Below are positions 6,074-16,268 of a stretch of 64,000 nucleotides of DNA, in pieces; the first letter of the stretch is position 1; each line of letters starts with the position of its first letter. The position numbers and the translations under genes are program-made. The DNA is from an uncultured Muribaculaceae bacterium (GTDB lineage Bacteria > Bacteroidota > Bacteroidia > Bacteroidales > Muribaculaceae): positions 1 through 64,000 of the forward strand of contig CAJUMR010000010.1 of assembly GCA_910587475.1 (NCBI GenBank), given 5' to 3'. Under the pieces are notes generated by a model that worked only from the letters and a program-made list of their open reading frames with translations, was not told the origin of the DNA and searched no databases.

Positions 6074-9000
6074 ATGGAAAAAGAGAGAACGAGACACCGA
6101 CATATCTTCAGACTCCGCACACTGCTGCCGCTGGCGACAGTGGCGTTTGTCGCATCGGTTCCGTTCATGGCTCCGGGTCAGCAACGCGACAAGCACATGC
6201 CCCCACCGGCTCCGGCGTCGTACAGGCCTCAGAGCGGTCTGGTAGCGGCAGCCGACTCGATAATGCTGCCGCTCGGGTCCAACACCACCGTGCCGGAGAA
6301 TTATGAGCAGCTGATGGCCGATGAGCTGGGCTATGACCTGTCGACGCCCACCAACATAGTGACGACGGCCGAGTATGACGCCGACACGCGATGCTACATC
6401 GTGCGTACGCGCGTGGGCGACTACGACATCGCCACGCCTTTCATGCTGACACCCGAGCAGTACAACAACTGGCAGTTCCGCCGGTCGATGCAGGAGTACT
6501 ACCGCGAGCGCAATCTCGCCCAGGTGACCGACAAGGAGAAAGAGCCGTTCAACATACTCGACATGAACTTTGCACTCGGGCCGCTGGAGAAGATTTTCGG
6601 CCCCGGTGGCGTGCAGCTGAAGACCCAAGGCTCGGTACAGGTGGCCATGGGCATAAAGAGCAACAAGACCGACAATCCGGCTCTGCCTCTGTCGTCGCGC
6701 CGCAAAACCTACTTTGACTTCGACCAGAAGGTGCAGGCGACGATCAATGCGTCGGTCGGCGACCGCATGAAGTTCAACATGACCTACAACACCGACGCGA
6801 CCTTTGACTTCGACTCGAAGAACATCAAGCTGGCCTACGAAGGCAAGGAAGACGACATCGTGAAGAGCATCGAGGCCGGCAATGTGTCGATGACCACCGG
6901 ATCGTCGCTCATCAAGGGTAGCACGGCGCTGTTCGGCATCAAGACCAAGCTACAGTTCGGCAAGCTGACCACGACGATGCTCGTGTCGCAACAGAATTCA
7001 GAGTCGAAGTCGGTGAACTCCCGAGGCGGCGTGCAGACCACCAAGTTCTCGATATCGGCCGACCAGTATGACCAGAACCGCCACTTCTTCCTCGGCCACT
7101 TTTTCCGCGACAACTACGACCGCTTTGCCTCGAAGCTCCCCTATGTGTCGTCGGGTGTCAACATCACGCGCATCGAGGTGTGGATCACCAACAAGAACAG
7201 CAGTTTCGCTCAGTCGCGCAACTTTGTGGCGTTCATGGACCTTGGCGAGAACAGCCATCTGGCCTCGGACCACTGGATCACCGATGCATCGCAACCCAAC
7301 CCGTCGAACACATCAAACAACCTGCTGTCAACGATCAAGGACCAGTATGCCGACGCCCGCAACATCAACATGGTCACCCAGGCTCTCGAGCCACTCAACG
7401 CATTCGGCATCGAGGGCGGACGCGACTATGAGAAGGTGGAGAGCGCGCGTCTGCTCAACTCCAACGAATACACCCTCAACGCCACCCTCGGATATATCTC
7501 GGTCAAAACGGCTCTCAACTCCGACGAAGTACTTGCCGTGGCCTATGAATACACCTATGGAGGCAAGGTCTATCAGGTCGGCGAATTTTCGGGCGATATA
7601 ACGTCGACCGACCAGTCGCTCTACCTGAAGATGCTCAAAGGCACAACCTCGACACCCCATCTGCCGACATGGCAGCTGATGATGAAGAACGTCTACTCGG
7701 TCGGAGGCAACCAGATACAGAAAAGCAATTTCAAGATGCAGATCAAGTATCTGAGCGACACTACGGGCACAGAGATCAACTATCTGCCCGTGCCCGGCCT
7801 CAACAATCAGTCGCTTCTCCAGGTGATGAACCTCGACCGCATCGACAACAACGAGCAGTCGAACCCCGACGGTTTCTTTGACTATATCGAGGGCTACACG
7901 GTGCTCTCGCAGTCGGGCAAGATCATCTTCCCCGTGGCCGAACCGTTCGGCCGTCACCTCGCAGCAAAGATCAACAATCCGGCTCTTGCCGAACAGTATG
8001 TCTATCAGGAGCTCTACGACTCGACTCTCGTTGTGGCGCGGCAGATCGCCAATAAGAACAAGTTTGTGCTTACGGGCGAGTATCAGGCGTCGTCGGGCTC
8101 GCAGATCAGGCTCAACGCCATGAACGTTCCCCGCGGATCGGTGATCGTCATGGCCGGCGGAGTGCAACTTATCGAAAATTCAGACTATACGGTCGATTAT
8201 GCCATGGGCATCGTGACGATCACCAACCAGTCGATCATCGACTCAGGCCAGAGCATCAGCGTGACGCTCGAAAATCAGTCGATGTTCTCGACCCAACGGA
8301 AAAATCTTCTCGGCCTCGATCTTCAGTATCAGGTCAACAAAAACTTCAACATCGGCGCCACCCTGCTCCATTTCTCGGAGAAAGCCTTGACCGAAAAGGT
8401 GAACATCGGCGACGAAGTCGTCAACAACTCGATGCTCGGCTTCAACCTCAGCTACAATTCCGACTTCATGTGGCTGACCAACCTTGTCAACAAGATCCCG
8501 ACCGTCAACGCCACCCAGCCGTCGCACCTGAGCCTGACGGCAGAGTATGCCCACCTGATCCCCCATGCCCAGAAATCGGGGTCGAACCGCGGCTCGAGCT
8601 ATGTCGACGACTTCGAATCGACCCAGACGGGCATCGACCTGCGGTCGCCTTACTCGTGGTTCCTCGCATCGACTCCCTATGAATCAGGGTCAGACGCTCT
8701 GTTTCCCGAAGCAGCACTGAGCAACAACATCAACTACGGCAAGAACCGAGCGCTGCTCAACTGGTACTACATCGACCGAATGTTCACCCAGCGCAACTCG
8801 TCGCTCGCCCCAGGCTATCTGAAAAGCGATCTCGCCCAGCTGTCGAACCCCTATGTCCGCGAAGTGACCTCGCGGGAGATCTTCCCCGGACGTCAGCTCA
8901 ACTACGGCGAAACTCCGCTGATCCAGACCCTTAACCTTTCGTTCTACCCGACCGAACGCGGCCCCTACAACCTCGACGCCGAAAACATCGACGACCAGGG

Positions 9001-12000
9001 CAACCTGCTCAACCCCGAGAAACGCTGGGGCGGTATCATGCGCCGGCTCGACAACACCAATTTCGAACAGAGCAACATCGAATATATCCAGTTCTGGATG
9101 ATGAGCCCGTTTCTCGATCCCGACAACCCTAACCTCGACGGCGGAGATCTCTACATCAACCTCGGCGAAGTGTCGGAAGACATTCTCAAAGACGGACTGA
9201 AAAGCTATGAGAACGGCATACCCTACGACGGCGACGATCAATTTCTCACCGAGACCGAATGGGGACGTGTGTCACGCCAGAATTCGCTGACCTACTCGTT
9301 TGACAACGCTTCGGGTTCGCGTCCGGTGCAGGACGTCGGCCTTGACGGTCTGCCCAACGACGACGAGTTCACCTTCCCGAGCTACCGCAACTATGTCGAA
9401 CGTCTCCGCACACGTCTGTCGGCCGCAACTATCGAAAAGATGCAGAACGACCAGTTCTCGCCCCTCAACGACCCCGCGGGCGACAACTATCACTTCTACC
9501 GCGGCTACGACTACGACGAACAGCGTCTCGGTGTGCTCGAGCGCTACAAACGCTACAACGGCGTCGAAGGCAACTCACTCTCGCCCGAAGATGCGTCAGA
9601 CCCGCTCTACCAGTCGTCGCGCAGCACCCCCGATGTCGAAGACATCAACCAGGACAACACCCTCAACGAGTATGAGCGCTACTTCCAGTACAAGATCTCT
9701 ATCCGCCCCGAAGATCTGGTGGTCGGCAAAAACTACATCACCGACAAACAGGTGTCGATAGTGCCGACTGTCGACGGCAAAGACCCCGAAGTCGAATGGT
9801 ATCAGTTCAAGATACCGCTGTCGGACTTCGAGCGCAAGGTCGGCACGATCAACGACTTCTCGACCATACGCTTCATGCGAATGTTCATGACAGGCTTCAA
9901 GGCCGTCACCCACCTCCGCTTCGCCACCCTCGAACTCGTGCGCGGCGAATGGCGCGGCTACGATTTCAACCTCAACTCGCGCGGCGATGCTCCCGCCGAG
10001 GGCCAGCTCGACGTGTCGGTTGTCAACATCGAGGAAAACGCCGACCGCGAACCGGTCAACTATGTGCTGCCTCCCGGAGTGACACGTATCACCGACCCCG
10101 GCCAGACTCAGATCGTGCAACTCAACGAGCAGTCGATGTCGCTCAAGGTCAGCGACCTCCACGCCGGCGATGCTCGCGGTGTCTACCGCAACACCATCCT
10201 CGACCTCCGCAACTACAAACGTCTGCAGATGTGGACCCACGCCGAGGCGCTCATCGACAACACCACCGATCTTCGTTCGGGCGAACTGTCGCTCTTCATC
10301 AGACTCGGATCTGACGTGAAAAGCAACTACTACGAATATGAAGTGCCTCTCGCCCTGACACCTCCCGGCAAGTACAACACCTATCTAAACTCCGACCGCG
10401 AAATCGTATGGCCCGAAAGCAACTACCTCAACTTCAATCTCCAGAGCCTCATCGATCTGAAAAAACAACGCAACGCAGCCAAGCGCAACGAGGAGAGCGG
10501 TGTAGGGTTTGCGACATTGTTCACAGGACGCGACCCCGACAACGAACGCAACCGCATGGCCGTGATCGGCAACCCGTCGCTTAGCGATGTCAGAGTCGTG
10601 CTGATCGGCGTGCGCAACAATTCGACATCGACCAAGGCCGGAACCGTATGGGTCAACGAACTGAAAGTGACCGATTTCAACGAAGAAGGCGGCTGGGCCG
10701 CCAAAGCCAACGCCACGCTCAACGTGTCGGACATCGCCACCGTCAACGTCGGCGCCCACATCGAGACAGCAGGTTTCGGAGGTGTCGACCAGTCGCTCAA
10801 CGAACGCCGCCTCGACGACTACGAACAGTACAATTTCGCCATCCAGGGCGATGTCGGCCGCCTGCTGCCCGAGGCTGTCAAGCTGCGTGCACCGGTCTAC
10901 TATTCGGTGTCGAAAGAAAAAACTTCGCCCAAATACAATCCTCTCGATCAGGATGTACTGCTGCAGGATGCGCTCGACGAATGCACGACCAAACACGAAC
11001 GCGACTCGATCACAAGCTATGCCATCGACCATTCGAAAGTCGAGAACTTCTCGATATCCGGGCTGAAATTCGACGTCAAGAGCAAGAACCCCATGCCCTG
11101 GGATCCGGCCAACTTCACGATCAACTTCTCATTCAACCGTCAGACCAAAATGGATCCGACGACCGAATACGAGTACACCAACGACTACCGCGGCTCGCTG
11201 CAGTACAGCTACTCGCCCTACTTCAAGAGTTTCAAGCCGTTCAAGGGCATCAAATCGAAATCGAAGAATGCCAGATTTATCAAAGACTGGGAACTCAACT
11301 GGCTGCCGACGACCATATCGTTCATGACCAACATGTCGCGCTACTACTACGAAGAACAGACCCGTTCGGAGACCGACGCAATGTTCCAACTGCCGGTGTC
11401 GGTGAGCAAAAACTTCCTCTGGGACCGCCAGCTGTCGCTCAACTGGAACATCACCAAGTCGCTGACCGTGACATTCAACTCCAACACTTCGGCCCGCATC
11501 GAAGAAACTGTCGGAGCAGTCAACCGCAAACTCTTCCCCGACAAATACCGCGAGTGGAAAGACACTGTGTGGCAGAGCATCCTGTCGATGGGCACACCAT
11601 GGGCCTACAACCAGACGTTCACAGCCCAGTACCGCGCACCGTTCAACAAGATACCCGTGCTTGACTTCCTCACCGGCTCGGCAAGCTACAACGCCACCTA
11701 CCGCTGGGACCGCGGCGCGACCGTCGACGGCATCAACGTGGGCAACAGTATCGCCAACCAGGGTGCATGGACTGCCGACGGACGTCTGAACTTCGAAAAC
11801 ATCTACAACAAGATACCCGTGCTCAAAGAAGTCAACAAGCGCTTCAGCTCGCGCCGCCAGACGGCCCGCAAGGCCAAGCCGAAAAAATTTGAGCGCGACT
11901 TTGCCCTGCTGCCCGACACCAATCTCGTGATCAAGCACAATCTGCGCGCCAAGAAAGTCAAAGTCACGGCCACAGGCTCTGACGGCAAAGCCGTTGCGGT

Positions 12001-13537
12001 GAAATCACGCATCATCGACCAGAACAGCGTCGAGGTGCTCACCCGAGGCGATCAGAAACTCAAATTCGCCATCACTGAGATCCTCGACGAAAAGAAACCG
12101 TTGTGGACCGACATCGGAGAGTATGCCCTGCGCCTTGTCATGTCGCCCCGCAACGTGTCGGTGCGCTACCGCACGTCCCACAGCATGTCGCTGCCGCTCT
12201 TCCGCCCCGACATCGGCAACATCTTCGGCCAAAGCCGCTCTTACGGCCCTATGTCGCCCGGCCTCGACTTTGCATTCGGCTTCAGCGGAGAGCACTACAT
12301 CGACAAAGCCATGTCGCGCGGCTGGCTGATCACCGACGACGGCCAGACATCGCCCGCCGTGTGGTCGCGCACCAACGAACTCAACATCGAGACCAACTTC
12401 GAGCCTGTCAAGGGTCTGAAAGTGCAGCTGACATTCAACCGCACCGACAACCGCACCCAACAGATACAGTTCATGTATGACGGCATGCCGACATCGCTGT
12501 CAGGCTCGTTCACCAAAACCCACTGCGCCATAGCGAGCGCCCTGAAATCGTCGAAGGCCGACAACGGCTACTACTCCGACGCATTCGCCCGCTTCCTCGA
12601 ATATATCCCCGTGGTCAGAAACCGTGTCGAAGCCCAGTATGCCGGACTCACCTACCCCGACGCCGGATTCATCGCCGGCACTCCGCAGGCCGGCCTGCCG
12701 TTCGACCCGGCGATCGGCAGCATCAGCGAGACATCGAGCGATGTGCTCATTCCCGCCTTTGTCGCAGCCTACAGCGGCGGCAACGCCTCGAAAGTAACCC
12801 TCGACCCGTTCCCGTCATTCGCTACAGTGCTCCCCAACTGGCGCATCACCTACGACGGCCTGATCAATCTCGGCAACATGCGCCAGATCTTCAAGACGTT
12901 CACGCTCAACCATGCCTACCAATGTACTTACACCGTCGGATCTTACTCATCCTATCTCAACTGGATCACCGCCGACGGCCAGAACCTCGGGTTCACGCTC
13001 GACGCCTTGACAGGCAGACCGATACCGTCGTCGCCCTACAATATCTCGTCGGTAGCCATCAACGAAAGCTTCGCGCCGCTCATCGGCTTCAACGCCACGA
13101 TGCAGAACAACATAAAATTCTCGGCCGAATACCGCGACAAACGCACCCTCACTCTCAACTCCTCGGCCGGACAGATCGTCGAAGCATCGACCAAAGGCCT
13201 GACCTTCGGCGCCGGCTACAAGATCGTCAACTTCAACACCGTGCTCAAGATGAAAGGATCGCAACAAGGCATCAGCAACGACCTCGACCTCGATGCCAAC
13301 GTATCGATACAGAACAATCAGGCTCTCATACGCCGCATCGAAAGCAACTACACCCAGGCGACAAGCGGCACAAAGACCGTCAACATTAATTTCACGGCCA
13401 AATATATCCTCAGCCGTCGCGTGACCCTCTCGGCCTACTTCGATCATCAGGTCAACACCCCGATAGTCACCAACAGCGCCTTCCCGACAACAAACACCTC
13501 CTACGGCATATCGATGAACCTGTCGCTGGCAAGATAA
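6074..13537 (+). CDS. sprA: SprA/Sov, outer-membrane translocon of the type IX secretion system
   Basis: A giant protein of about 2,490 residues matching the SprA (Sov) family, the very large single-chain beta-barrel that forms the outer-membrane exit pore of type IX secretion. The ATG at 6074 gives a clear signal peptide: basic MEKERTRHRH, then the hydrophobic LLPLATVAFVASVPFMA. An in-frame GTG at 6014 overlaps the ruvA stop and would add 20 residues ahead of it. Alternating beta-strand patterns such as KFNMTYNTDATFDFDSKNI run through the length. Downstream tails with sorting-domain features (genes at 28344, 29763 and 53207) are its expected substrates. The gldKLMN partner genes are not in this window. 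Confidence 0.95.
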   Translation: MEKERTRHRHIFRLRTLLPLATVAFVASVPFMAPGQQRDKHMPPPAPASYRPQSGLVAAADSIMLPLGSNTTVPENYEQLMADELGYDLSTPTNIVTTAEYDADTRCYIVRTRVGDYDIATPFMLTPEQYNNWQFRRSMQEYYRERNLAQVTDKEKEPFNILDMNFALGPLEKIFGPGGVQLKTQGSVQVAMGIKSNKTDNPALPLSSRRKTYFDFDQKVQATINASVGDRMKFNMTYNTDATFDFDSKNIKLAYEGKEDDIVKSIEAGNVSMTTGSSLIKGSTALFGIKTKLQFGKLTTTMLVSQQNSESKSVNSRGGVQTTKFSISADQYDQNRHFFLGHFFRDNYDRFASKLPYVSSGVNITRIEVWITNKNSSFAQSRNFVAFMDLGENSHLASDHWITDASQPNPSNTSNNLLSTIKDQYADARNINMVTQALEPLNAFGIEGGRDYEKVESARLLNSNEYTLNATLGYISVKTALNSDEVLAVAYEYTYGGKVYQVGEFSGDITSTDQSLYLKMLKGTTSTPHLPTWQLMMKNVYSVGGNQIQKSNFKMQIKYLSDTTGTEINYLPVPGLNNQSLLQVMNLDRIDNNEQSNPDGFFDYIEGYTVLSQSGKIIFPVAEPFGRHLAAKINNPALAEQYVYQELYDSTLVVARQIANKNKFVLTGEYQASSGSQIRLNAMNVPRGSVIVMAGGVQLIENSDYTVDYAMGIVTITNQSIIDSGQSISVTLENQSMFSTQRKNLLGLDLQYQVNKNFNIGATLLHFSEKALTEKVNIGDEVVNNSMLGFNLSYNSDFMWLTNLVNKIPTVNATQPSHLSLTAEYAHLIPHAQKSGSNRGSSYVDDFESTQTGIDLRSPYSWFLASTPYESGSDALFPEAALSNNINYGKNRALLNWYYIDRMFTQRNSSLAPGYLKSDLAQLSNPYVREVTSREIFPGRQLNYGETPLIQTLNLSFYPTERGPYNLDAENIDDQGNLLNPEKRWGGIMRRLDNTNFEQSNIEYIQFWMMSPFLDPDNPNLDGGDLYINLGEVSEDILKDGLKSYENGIPYDGDDQFLTETEWGRVSRQNSLTYSFDNASGSRPVQDVGLDGLPNDDEFTFPSYRNYVERLRTRLSAATIEKMQNDQFSPLNDPAGDNYHFYRGYDYDEQRLGVLERYKRYNGVEGNSLSPEDASDPLYQSSRSTPDVEDINQDNTLNEYERYFQYKISIRPEDLVVGKNYITDKQVSIVPTVDGKDPEVEWYQFKIPLSDFERKVGTINDFSTIRFMRMFMTGFKAVTHLRFATLELVRGEWRGYDFNLNSRGDAPAEGQLDVSVVNIEENADREPVNYVLPPGVTRITDPGQTQIVQLNEQSMSLKVSDLHAGDARGVYRNTILDLRNYKRLQMWTHAEALIDNTTDLRSGELSLFIRLGSDVKSNYYEYEVPLALTPPGKYNTYLNSDREIVWPESNYLNFNLQSLIDLKKQRNAAKRNEESGVGFATLFTGRDPDNERNRMAVIGNPSLSDVRVVLIGVRNNSTSTKAGTVWVNELKVTDFNEEGGWAAKANATLNVSDIATVNVGAHIETAGFGGVDQSLNERRLDDYEQYNFAIQGDVGRLLPEAVKLRAPVYYSVSKEKTSPKYNPLDQDVLLQDALDECTTKHERDSITSYAIDHSKVENFSISGLKFDVKSKNPMPWDPANFTINFSFNRQTKMDPTTEYEYTNDYRGSLQYSYSPYFKSFKPFKGIKSKSKNARFIKDWELNWLPTTISFMTNMSRYYYEEQTRSETDAMFQLPVSVSKNFLWDRQLSLNWNITKSLTVTFNSNTSARIEETVGAVNRKLFPDKYREWKDTVWQSILSMGTPWAYNQTFTAQYRAPFNKIPVLDFLTGSASYNATYRWDRGATVDGINVGNSIANQGAWTADGRLNFENIYNKIPVLKEVNKRFSSRRQTARKAKPKKFERDFALLPDTNLVIKHNLRAKKVKVTATGSDGKAVAVKSRIIDQNSVEVLTRGDQKLKFAITEILDEKKPLWTDIGEYALRLVMSPRNVSVRYRTSHSMSLPLFRPDIGNIFGQSRSYGPMSPGLDFAFGFSGEHYIDKAMSRGWLITDDGQTSPAVWSRTNELNIETNFEPVKGLKVQLTFNRTDNRTQQIQFMYDGMPTSLSGSFTKTHCAIASALKSSKADNGYYSDAFARFLEYIPVVRNRVEAQYAGLTYPDAGFIAGTPQAGLPFDPAIGSISETSSDVLIPAFVAAYSGGNASKVTLDPFPSFATVLPNWRITYDGLINLGNMRQIFKTFTLNHAYQCTYTVGSYSSYLNWITADGQNLGFTLDALTGRPIPSSPYNISSVAINESFAPLIGFNATMQNNIKFSAEYRDKRTLTLNSSAGQIVEASTKGLTFGAGYKIVNFNTVLKMKGSQQGISNDLDLDANVSIQNNQALIRRIESNYTQATSGTKTVNINFTAKYILSRRVTLSAYFDHQVNTPIVTNSAFPTTNTSYGISMNLSLAR

Positions 13538-13579
13538 CGCCTCGGAAACAAGCCGGTCACACCCCTTTGCAACAGCAGA

Positions 13580-14368
13580 TCAGCGTCGGTTCATAAACTC
13601 TTCTTTTCCAATAAAGCCCTGAGGGCCAAACACTCCACCTCCATATTCAAACACAGTCGAATCGTTGTAAACGATCAGCCTGTAGTCATCATTTAGTGAG
13701 TCTCGCTGCTCAGCCGATAACGCAACATCGTAAAAGCGAAAAGAATACATCCCCATGCCTTCGCGCCGAAACATTACGGTCGAATAGTTGCAATGACCGC
13801 TGTTATCAAGGTCTAATCCGATGCAATCCACGCTTTTCAACATCTTCACCAACCGATCATACTGCTCATCGGTGAGAATGTCAACATCGCCTTTATTCGC
13901 ATCATTTCCAATTTCAATCATGAAATTTGTGCTGTCGGGCACCATTTTCCTTGTCTCGATTACGATTTCTCTCATCGCGCCGCCATGCCGGTCACACTTA
14001 TTTGCCATAATATCGGCATCGCAAGCATATAGAGGGCTTTGCATGGCGAGCACTGTCGCACCTGCCAATATCACATCAGCGATGTGAAAATACAGTAAAA
14101 TGCGGTCTCTTCGGGTTCGGCGCCATATTGCAAGCCAAAATGAATACAGCCAGAGAGCTACAACAGGAATAGTGACATAAAATGATATCGCTGCAGCAAT
14201 CACGACAAACATGACAATCATATCGTTGTATGTCAACACTCCAAGCATGATTAAAAGTAATGCCACAGAAACAAGACCGACTGACAGACAACGCATCGAT
14301 TCAAAAATCGGTCCGCGCGATGGGGCGGCATCGCATCTCTCCTGTCCTGTATAGTCTTGTCTATCCAT
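13580..14368 (-). CDS. Membrane protein of unknown function
   Basis: I do not recognise a family. From ATG 14368 (MDRQDYTG) the 262-residue product has a short polar N-terminus. About three to four hydrophobic segments follow in residues 25-125, among them LSVGLVSVALLLIMLGVLTY, MIVMFVVIAAAISFYVTIPV and VALWLYSFWLAIW. A soluble C-terminal half of about 130 residues contains CDRHGGAMREIVIETRK. Small polar repeats or catalytic motifs are not evident. It is a single gene between sprA (convergent, 42 bases away) and the tRNA. A TTG 21 bases upstream is a less likely start. Confidence 0.6.
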   Translation of the reverse strand: MDRQDYTGQERCDAAPSRGPIFESMRCLSVGLVSVALLLIMLGVLTYNDMIVMFVVIAAAISFYVTIPVVALWLYSFWLAIWRRTRRDRILLYFHIADVILAGATVLAMQSPLYACDADIMANKCDRHGGAMREIVIETRKMVPDSTNFMIEIGNDANKGDVDILTDEQYDRLVKMLKSVDCIGLDLDNSGHCNYSTVMFRREGMGMYSFRFYDVALSAEQRDSLNDDYRLIVYNDSTVFEYGGGVFGPQGFIGKEEFMNRR

Positions 14369-14590
14369 AATGATTTGGTATTCGTTCAACTTTCAGCCTC
14401 AAATTTAAGTAAAAATCTGGAATAAATGCAGATGCCTCCTGGTTTTCAGATCTAAACTTTTTTTGCAATATAAAATCCAATTCAATTTCCGCCTATATGA
14501 CCCAAATCCATATTTGTGCTTTTATCACATCAGGAACACTTGATTTTCAGGAATATGATTTCAAGCTACAACATTTAGCCGAAAATAAAT
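14369..14590. other. AT-rich spacer without a recognisable gene
   Basis: About 270 AT-rich bases separate the membrane-protein gene from tRNA-Cys. The right end carries the tRNA promoter. Nothing else was recognised; the divergent membrane-protein gene must take its promoter from here, but no good TAnnTTTG match was found. Confidence 0.6.
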
Positions 14591-14621
14591 TTGCATAATT
14601 GGGGAAAAGGTCTTAACTTTG
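14591..14621 (+). promoter_or_regulatory. Predicted promoter for tRNA-Cys
   Basis: TTG at 14591-14593 and TAACTTTG at 14614-14621 are separated by 20 bases, an excellent match to the Bacteroidetes -33/-7 pattern. The tRNA begins 22 bases after the -7 box. Confidence 0.7.
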
Positions 14622-14642
14622 CACTCGCAAAAGCCACTAAAG

Positions 14643-14713
14643 GGTTCCTTGGCCGAGTGGTTAGGCACCGGTCTGCAAAACCGTTTACAGCAGTTCGATT
14701 CTGCTAGGAACCT
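14643..14713 (+). tRNA. tRNA-Cys (GCA)
   Basis: The acceptor stem GGTTCCT pairs with AGGAACC, followed by U as discriminator, the expected base for tRNA-Cys. The anticodon loop CTGCAAA gives anticodon GCA, and the T arm AGCAG-TTCGATT-CTGCT pairs perfectly. The D arm is GCCGAGTGGTTAGGC. The outermost anticodon-stem pair is a C-U mismatch (C before CGGT, U after ACCG). The CCA tail is not encoded. Confidence 0.95.
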
Positions 14714-14719
14714 CAAAAC

Positions 14720-14750
14720 AAGACCTCCGACAGCAATGCCGGAGGTTTTT
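14720..14750 (+). terminator. Rho-independent terminator after tRNA-Cys
   Basis: The stem CCTCCG / CGGAGG has a loop of about 10 bases and is followed by TTTTTGTTT. It begins about 10 bases after the tRNA and ends its transcript. Confidence 0.8.
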
Positions 14751-14910
14751 GTTTATATCTCTATGACTATCACAAACCACGGAAAACAGGGCATAGGAGT
14801 CATGGCTCCCGCCTGTCGGTCGCACGACGTTACAAGCACCAACGCCCGACAATGATCAAACATGGTTATCATTAGAGCGATTTTATAGGTGCATTCTGAA
14901 AATTAATTGT

Positions 14911-14918
14911 TAATTTTG
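14911..14918 (+). promoter_or_regulatory. Predicted -7 element for the SGNH hydrolase gene
   Basis: TAATTTTG matches TAnnTTTG exactly and lies 72 bases before the ATG at 14990. I found no TTTG at the expected -33 distance. Apart from this and the terminator, the roughly 275 bases after the tRNA hold nothing recognisable. Confidence 0.4.
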
Positions 14919-14989
14919 CGTTGGCAAGCCGAGCACTCTATCACCGGCTCAGCCGCAACAATCAACTTCACTCAAAAGCAATCACAATC

Positions 14990-15682
14990 ATGAAAAGATT
15001 AATCCTCGGCATCCTGCTATCGATCATATTGCTGCCCGGCGCCATGGCTCAGAGCCGTAAGGGAGTGTCGATACTCGGAGATTCGTACTCGACGTTCGAA
15101 GGCTGTGTCTACCCCGACACCAACGCCGTGTGGTACTGGAAAAAATCGCAAAGCGCCACTGACGTGCGCCGCGCCGACCAGACATGGTGGCACAAACTGA
15201 TCACTGACCGCGGTTACCGCCTATGCAAGAACAATTCGTTCTCAGGCTCGACAGTGTGCAACACAGGCTACCGTGGCAACGACTACTCCGACCGATCGTT
15301 TATCGCCCGCATGAAAAATCTCGGCGAGCCCGATGTCATCTATGTTTTCGGCGGCACCAACGACTCGTGGGCCGGAGTGCCTGTCGGCGAGTTCAAGTAC
15401 AGCGACTGGACAGCATCCGACCTCTACAATTTCCGCCCGGCAATGGCCTATATGCTCTCGTCGATGCAGGAGTACTATCCCGGCACCGAGATTGTCGTGC
15501 TGATCAACAACGACCTCAGCGAAGTTGTCACCCAGTCGACAATCGACATCTGCAACCATTACGGCGTCGATTACATCCAGCTCGTGGCCATCGACCGCAT
15601 CGAGGGCCATCCATCTGTCAAAGGCATGCAGCAGATCGTCGACCAGATCAACGCCCACGACAAAGCACGCAACCGCCGCTGA
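14990..15682 (+). CDS. Secreted SGNH/GDSL-type hydrolase
   Basis: A 230-residue exported hydrolase. The start at 14990 is chosen because it opens a clean signal peptide, MKRLILGILLSIILLPGAMA; an upstream in-frame ATG at 14921 would bury it. Block I is G30-D31-S32 (SILGDSYSTFEG) with the nucleophile serine. Block III is GGTNDSW with the oxyanion Asn, and the late His lies in EGHPSVKGM. SGNH enzymes are esterases or lipases; relatives in gut Bacteroidetes often remove acetyl groups from glycans. The substrate cannot be read here. It stands alone after the tRNA terminator. Confidence 0.88.
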   Translation: MKRLILGILLSIILLPGAMAQSRKGVSILGDSYSTFEGCVYPDTNAVWYWKKSQSATDVRRADQTWWHKLITDRGYRLCKNNSFSGSTVCNTGYRGNDYSDRSFIARMKNLGEPDVIYVFGGTNDSWAGVPVGEFKYSDWTASDLYNFRPAMAYMLSSMQEYYPGTEIVVLINNDLSEVVTQSTIDICNHYGVDYIQLVAIDRIEGHPSVKGMQQIVDQINAHDKARNRR

Positions 15683-15759
15683 ACATAGCCGATATTGACG
15701 ATATCATATTTCAGATAACCCCACACATAGTAACATTAATGCTCTAATTCCAAAAAGTT

Positions 15760-16248
15760 ATGAAAAAAGCACTGACACTCTTTCTTGTCTTCGCGTCAAT
15801 CGCGTTAATCTCAGCGGCCCAGAGCCCTGTGCGCTGGCGCACTTCTGTCAAAATGACATCTCCGACCGAAGGCGAAATAACGATCAAAGCCCTCATCACC
15901 GACGGCTGGCATCTCTATGCGTTCGACATGCCCGAAGGCGGTCCCAAACCGACCCGCTTCGACTTCTCGGACTGCATCGGCATAGCTCTCGAAGGCAGCC
16001 CCAAGCCGTCGGAAGCACCCATAGTGCAGATGGATCCACTGTTCGGCAAAAATCTGTCGTGGTGGGACCGCAACGTGACATTCACCCAGCGTTTCACCCT
16101 GAAAAACCGCAAGGAAGCGCGGGTGAAAGTGTCGATCAGCTTCATGAGCTGCAACGGCGGCACATGCACCCCTCCCCGCACAGAGACCATCACCACAACT
16201 ATCCCTGAATATAATCCTTCGGAACTGCATCATCCGAAGAAACCGTAA
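15760..16248 (+). CDS. Exported DsbD N-terminal-domain (DsbC-like) protein
   Basis: A 162-residue periplasmic protein: signal peptide in residues 1-20 (MKKALTLFLVFASIALISAA), then a single immunoglobulin-like domain resembling the N-terminal domain of DsbD. The pattern SPTEGEITIKALITDGWHLY and the late CNGGTCTPP Cys pair closely parallel SPTEGVIRWHADIKEGWHIY and CNNDACTPP in the DsbD encoded 20 bases downstream. The two are clearly related in sequence and probably arose by duplication. A likely role is as an extra electron acceptor or thiol carrier for the membrane DsbD (inference). Confidence 0.8.
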   Translation: MKKALTLFLVFASIALISAAQSPVRWRTSVKMTSPTEGEITIKALITDGWHLYAFDMPEGGPKPTRFDFSDCIGIALEGSPKPSEAPIVQMDPLFGKNLSWWDRNVTFTQRFTLKNRKEARVKVSISFMSCNGGTCTPPRTETITTTIPEYNPSELHHPKKP

Positions 16249-16268
16249 AACCAACTTTTTTGTAATAA

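Noticed and set aside
7328..8167. Long minus-strand frames under sprA (also 9596-10240, 10385-11032 and 11129-11938)
   Set aside because: They mirror the codon pattern of sprA, are antisense to it and have no recognisable domains. SprA motifs run continuously on the plus strand.
14619..14855. A 78-codon frame spanning tRNA-Cys
   Set aside because: It runs through the tRNA and its terminator and contains no protein-like pattern; the tRNA explains the sequence.
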